Source of the DNA: CAYFUL01 sp964346375
GTDB taxonomy: Bacteria; Bacillota; Clostridia; Tissierellales; Peptoniphilaceae
Reading direction: 5' to 3'
DNA: 17,792 bases
Assembly (NCBI GenBank): GCA_964346375.1
Contig: CAYFUL010000028.1
Location: 1-17,792, forward strand
The translations under genes were made by a program, and so were the position numbers. Each line of letters starts with the position of its first letter. Within the stretch, counting starts at the first letter, position 1. The notes under the pieces are model-generated. The model did no database searches. It was given only the letters and a program-made list of their open reading frames with translations, and was not told the origin of the DNA. Shown piece by piece: positions 16,719 to 17,792 of the stretch.

Positions 16719-16948
16719 TCAAAATCCTCAAAATCTTCTTCAGGAGCAACTAATCCTTCTTCAAGTCTGTCCTTTAATCCAGAATCCAGCAAGTACACTG
16801 TTTCAATTAATCCATTGTAATCTTCTTCACTAATAAGTACGGCATTTCCATTTTTAGTAGTTACATTTACAACATCTCCGTATAATATGGCAGAGTTTAA
16901 ATATTCAAAAACATTTTTTCTAAAGTTTGTAGCGTTAATATTTTCCAC
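16712..16948 (-). CDS. yefM: YefM/Phd-family antitoxin
   Basis: Antitoxin that binds and neutralises YoeB and represses its own promoter. The 78 residues show the Phd/YefM N-terminal DNA-binding fold (INATNFRKNVFEYLNSA, then VNVTTKNGNAVLISEEDYNGLIET) and a short acidic C-terminal tail (EEDFEDFEW) that should wrap the toxin. The start is GTG at 16948 with AAGGGG upstream. The promoter and twin TGTACA operator lie directly before it. Confidence 0.88.
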   Translation of the reverse strand: MENINATNFRKNVFEYLNSAILYGDVVNVTTKNGNAVLISEEDYNGLIETVYLLDSGLKDRLEEGLVAPEEDFEDFEW

Positions 16949-16960
16949 ACTATCACCCCT

Positions 16961-16978
16961 TGTACATTATTATGTACA
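16961..16978. promoter_or_regulatory. Twin TGTACA operator of the YefM-YoeB operon
   Basis: TGTACAT-TATT-ATGTACA is a perfect palindrome built from two TGTACA boxes (16961-16966 and 16973-16978) whose centres are 12 bases apart. The E. coli yefM-yoeB operator is known to carry TGTACA core palindromes, and the 12-base spacing agrees with what I recall for that operator. The distal box touches the -10 element and the proximal one spans the expected transcription start, so bound YefM/YoeB would block initiation. Confidence 0.82.
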
Positions 16979-17006
16979 TTATAATTTAAAAAAAATTATT
17001 CTTCAA
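16978..17006 (-). promoter_or_regulatory. Promoter of the YefM-YoeB operon
   Basis: On the minus strand TTGAAG (17001-17006) and TATAAT (16978-16983) are 17 bases apart, a near-consensus vegetative promoter. The start of transcription falls around 16971, inside the TGTACA operator. Confidence 0.8.
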
Positions 17007-17043
17007 TAGAAATTAAAATATTTTGGAAATAGCTAAAAGATTT

Positions 17044-17271
17044 TTATTTCAATATATGCTCTAAGCCAAGGCCTTTAATTAATTCATCAATGGGTTTAGA
17101 TTCCTTCCAATTCTCATTTTTTAAATAATCCTCATAGATATTTAAATCGTATTCATCTTCAATTTTTTCCATAGCAAGGTCTCTTAGAAAATTAGATACA
17201 CTTTTACCTTGAGCACTAGCAAAGTTTTTTATAAGTATTTCCTCTTGTTCACTTACTCTTATAGTAATCAC
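17044..17271 (-). CDS. DUF6290-like ribbon-helix-helix antitoxin, no toxin partner visible
   Basis: Small 75-residue protein with the ribbon-helix-helix layout: the DNA-contacting strand ITIRV (2-6), a first helix SEQEEILIKNFASAQG, a turn at KSVSNFLRDLAMEKIEDEYD, and an acidic or amphipathic toxin-binding tail. This matches RelB-like antitoxins of the DUF6290 type, normally followed at once by a RelE/ParE toxin. Here only about 95 non-coding bases separate it from yefM, and none of the frames I read there resembles RelE, so the toxin is gone or encoded elsewhere. The start is GTG at 17271 with AAGGGG upstream. Promoter evidence is weak; it may be read through from the upstream relB gene. Confidence 0.78.
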   Translation of the reverse strand: MITIRVSEQEEILIKNFASAQGKSVSNFLRDLAMEKIEDEYDLNIYEDYLKNENWKESKPIDELIKGLGLEHILK

Positions 17272-17282
17272 TGTACTACCCC

Positions 17283-17360
17283 TTATAAAGTTTTATTATC
17301 GCCTTTTGTCCAATATATAAAATCTTCCCATGCGTCATCAGACCATGATTTTATAATAAT
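17283..17360 (-). pseudogene. Truncated YoeB/Txe toxin remnant overlapping the RelB-type antitoxin gene
   Basis: In a frame of its own, starting inside the 3' end of the antitoxin gene, the minus strand reads IIIKSW (17360-17343), then SDDAWEDFIYWTKGDNKTL and a TAA stop at 17283-17285. This matches the N-terminal helix of YoeB/Txe toxins, which typically read KSWSDDAWEDYLYW and continue for about 85 residues. Only about 25 codons remain, and no catalytic residue is present. The codon expected to be ATG is ATT (17358-17360 or 17355-17357), although a GAGGT ribosome binding site still stands just upstream. It abuts the ribosome binding site of the next antitoxin gene, suggesting a deletion. It is too short and lacks a standard start, so automatic gene callers would miss it. 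Confidence 0.78.
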
Positions 17361-17604
17361 CTACCTCATGAATAGTTCCGCCAGTTTTTTCAAGTTCTTC
17401 AATAGATTTTTTTAGTCTTTTAATATTTCTTTCACTATAAAAAGGATCTATGGAAATCTCAAAAGGAATTCTCTGTTCATTAACAACCTTTGTAGCAAAA
17501 ACAGTAAAGGCTGATGTAATATTAAGTCCTAAACTCTTACAAGTTTTTTCAAAATCTTCTTTTAATTCACTATCTATTCTAAAATTCACTGTAGTTTGAG
17601 ACAT
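17338..17604 (-). CDS. relB: RelB/DinJ-family antitoxin
   Basis: Antitoxin of the RelB/DinJ group, a ribbon-helix-helix repressor that neutralises a RelE-fold toxin. The 88 residues show the DNA-binding strand TTVNFRID (4-11), the helix DSELKEDFEKTCKSLG, then the family-typical LNITSAFTVFATKVVNEQRIPFEI (27-50) and a toxin-binding helix NIKRLKKSIEELEKTGGTIHEV (60-81). ATG 17604 has an AGGAGGG site. A GGTIHEV ending followed directly by a Txe/YoeB-type toxin fits the truncated toxin remnant found immediately downstream, so this gene has outlived its partner. Confidence 0.88.
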   Translation of the reverse strand: MSQTTVNFRIDSELKEDFEKTCKSLGLNITSAFTVFATKVVNEQRIPFEISIDPFYSERNIKRLKKSIEELEKTGGTIHEVDYYKIMV

Positions 17605-17616
17605 ATTATCCCTCCT

Positions 17617-17654
17617 TGTATATACATTGTATAAAATAATTTCATAGTTGTAAG
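17617..17654 (-). promoter_or_regulatory. Candidate promoter and operator of the RelB-type antitoxin gene
   Basis: On the minus strand CTTACA (17649-17654) and TACAAT (17626-17631) are 17 bases apart. The palindrome TGTATATACA (17617-17626) lies just downstream, overlaps the -10 by one base, and interlocks with a second repeat ATACA-T-TGTAT (17622-17632). This is a plausible autoregulatory site for a ribbon-helix-helix antitoxin. Confidence 0.5.
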
Positions 17655-17680
17655 TACAAATCTAAAACACACTAAATAAA

Positions 17681-17720
17681 AAAGTGTATTGCAAGATAAA
17701 GTTATCTCACAATACACTTT
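17681..17720 (-). terminator. Terminator of the tRNA-Cys transcript
   Basis: On the minus strand AAAGTGTATTG pairs with CAATACACTTT. The inner arms TGAGATAA and TTATCTTG extend the stem to 19 base pairs with two G-T pairs, and a T-run follows. It begins six bases after the tRNA 3' end. The flanking A-run makes it potentially bidirectional. Confidence 0.88.
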
Positions 17721-17726
17721 TAAAAT

Positions 17727-17792
17727 TGGAGGCGACAGCCGGATTTGAACCGGCGATAAGGGTGTTGCAGACCCGTGCCTTACCACTTGGCT
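17727..17792 (-). tRNA. tRNA-Cys (GCA anticodon), 5' end outside window
   Basis: On the minus strand the sequence has AGCCAAGTGGTAAGGC as D arm, an anticodon loop CTGCAAC with anticodon GCA closed by GGGT/ACCC, the T arm GCCGGTTCAAATCCGGC, the acceptor 3' strand TGTCGCC, discriminator T (usual for tRNA-Cys) and an encoded CCA. About eight 5' bases, including the acceptor 5' strand, are cut off by the window edge. The outermost anticodon-stem pair appears to be a C-T mismatch. Confidence 0.95.

Noticed and set aside
16949..17043. A decayed toxin for the DUF6290-type antitoxin
   Set aside because: The translation running on from the antitoxin stop gives only a short AT-rich run (about KSFSYFQNILISIEE) without RelE/ParE features.
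1..17792. CRISPR arrays, insertion sequences, prophage or rRNA genes
   Set aside because: No regularly spaced repeats, transposase or integrase-like frames, or rRNA-like sequence were seen in the window.

Overview
The window looks like chromosome from a low-GC, anaerobic Firmicutes (Bacillota), most likely Clostridia/Tissierellia. The grounds are the AT-rich sequence, strong AGGAGG-type ribosome binding sites, heavy AGA/ATA/CTA codon use, and the Clostridia-like order pheS-pheT-zapA-U32 protein-mutS2. The species cannot be named from sequence alone.

Layout. (1) Positions 1-2144, plus strand: the 3' two thirds of argG followed by argH, the last two steps of arginine biosynthesis, closed by a strong bidirectional terminator. 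(2) Positions 2205-5760, minus strand: an operon of a small membrane protein, a sodium:solute symporter and an acetyl-CoA hydrolase/4-hydroxybutyrate-type CoA-transferase. It looks like a module that imports a carboxylic acid and activates it to a CoA ester. Both large genes are broken: the symporter by a one-base deletion, the transferase by an in-frame TAA. (3) Positions 5815-16300, minus strand: a tightly packed six-gene housekeeping operon in the order pheS, pheT, zapA, U32-family protein, mutS2, argS. It has an extended -10 promoter in front of pheS and a terminator after argS, and it joins two aminoacyl-tRNA synthetases with cell-division, RNA-modification-like and ribosome-rescue/recombination genes. 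(4) Positions 16417-17660, minus strand: three stacked type II toxin-antitoxin units in different states. First, a RelB/DinJ-type antitoxin followed by a truncated, start-less YoeB toxin remnant. Second, a lone DUF6290-like ribbon-helix-helix antitoxin. Third, a complete YefM/YoeB pair with its own promoter, twin TGTACA operator and terminator. (5) Positions 17681-17792: a tRNA-Cys (5' end cut off by the window edge) with its terminator.

The housekeeping parts are ordinary. The unusual material is the decaying transport/CoA-transfer operon and the toxin-antitoxin stack, where the sequence shows successive loss of toxins and a substitution at a catalytic position in the one full-length toxin. 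I did not see a clearly novel multi-gene system. The closest candidate for something undescribed is the four-helix membrane protein translationally coupled to the symporter.
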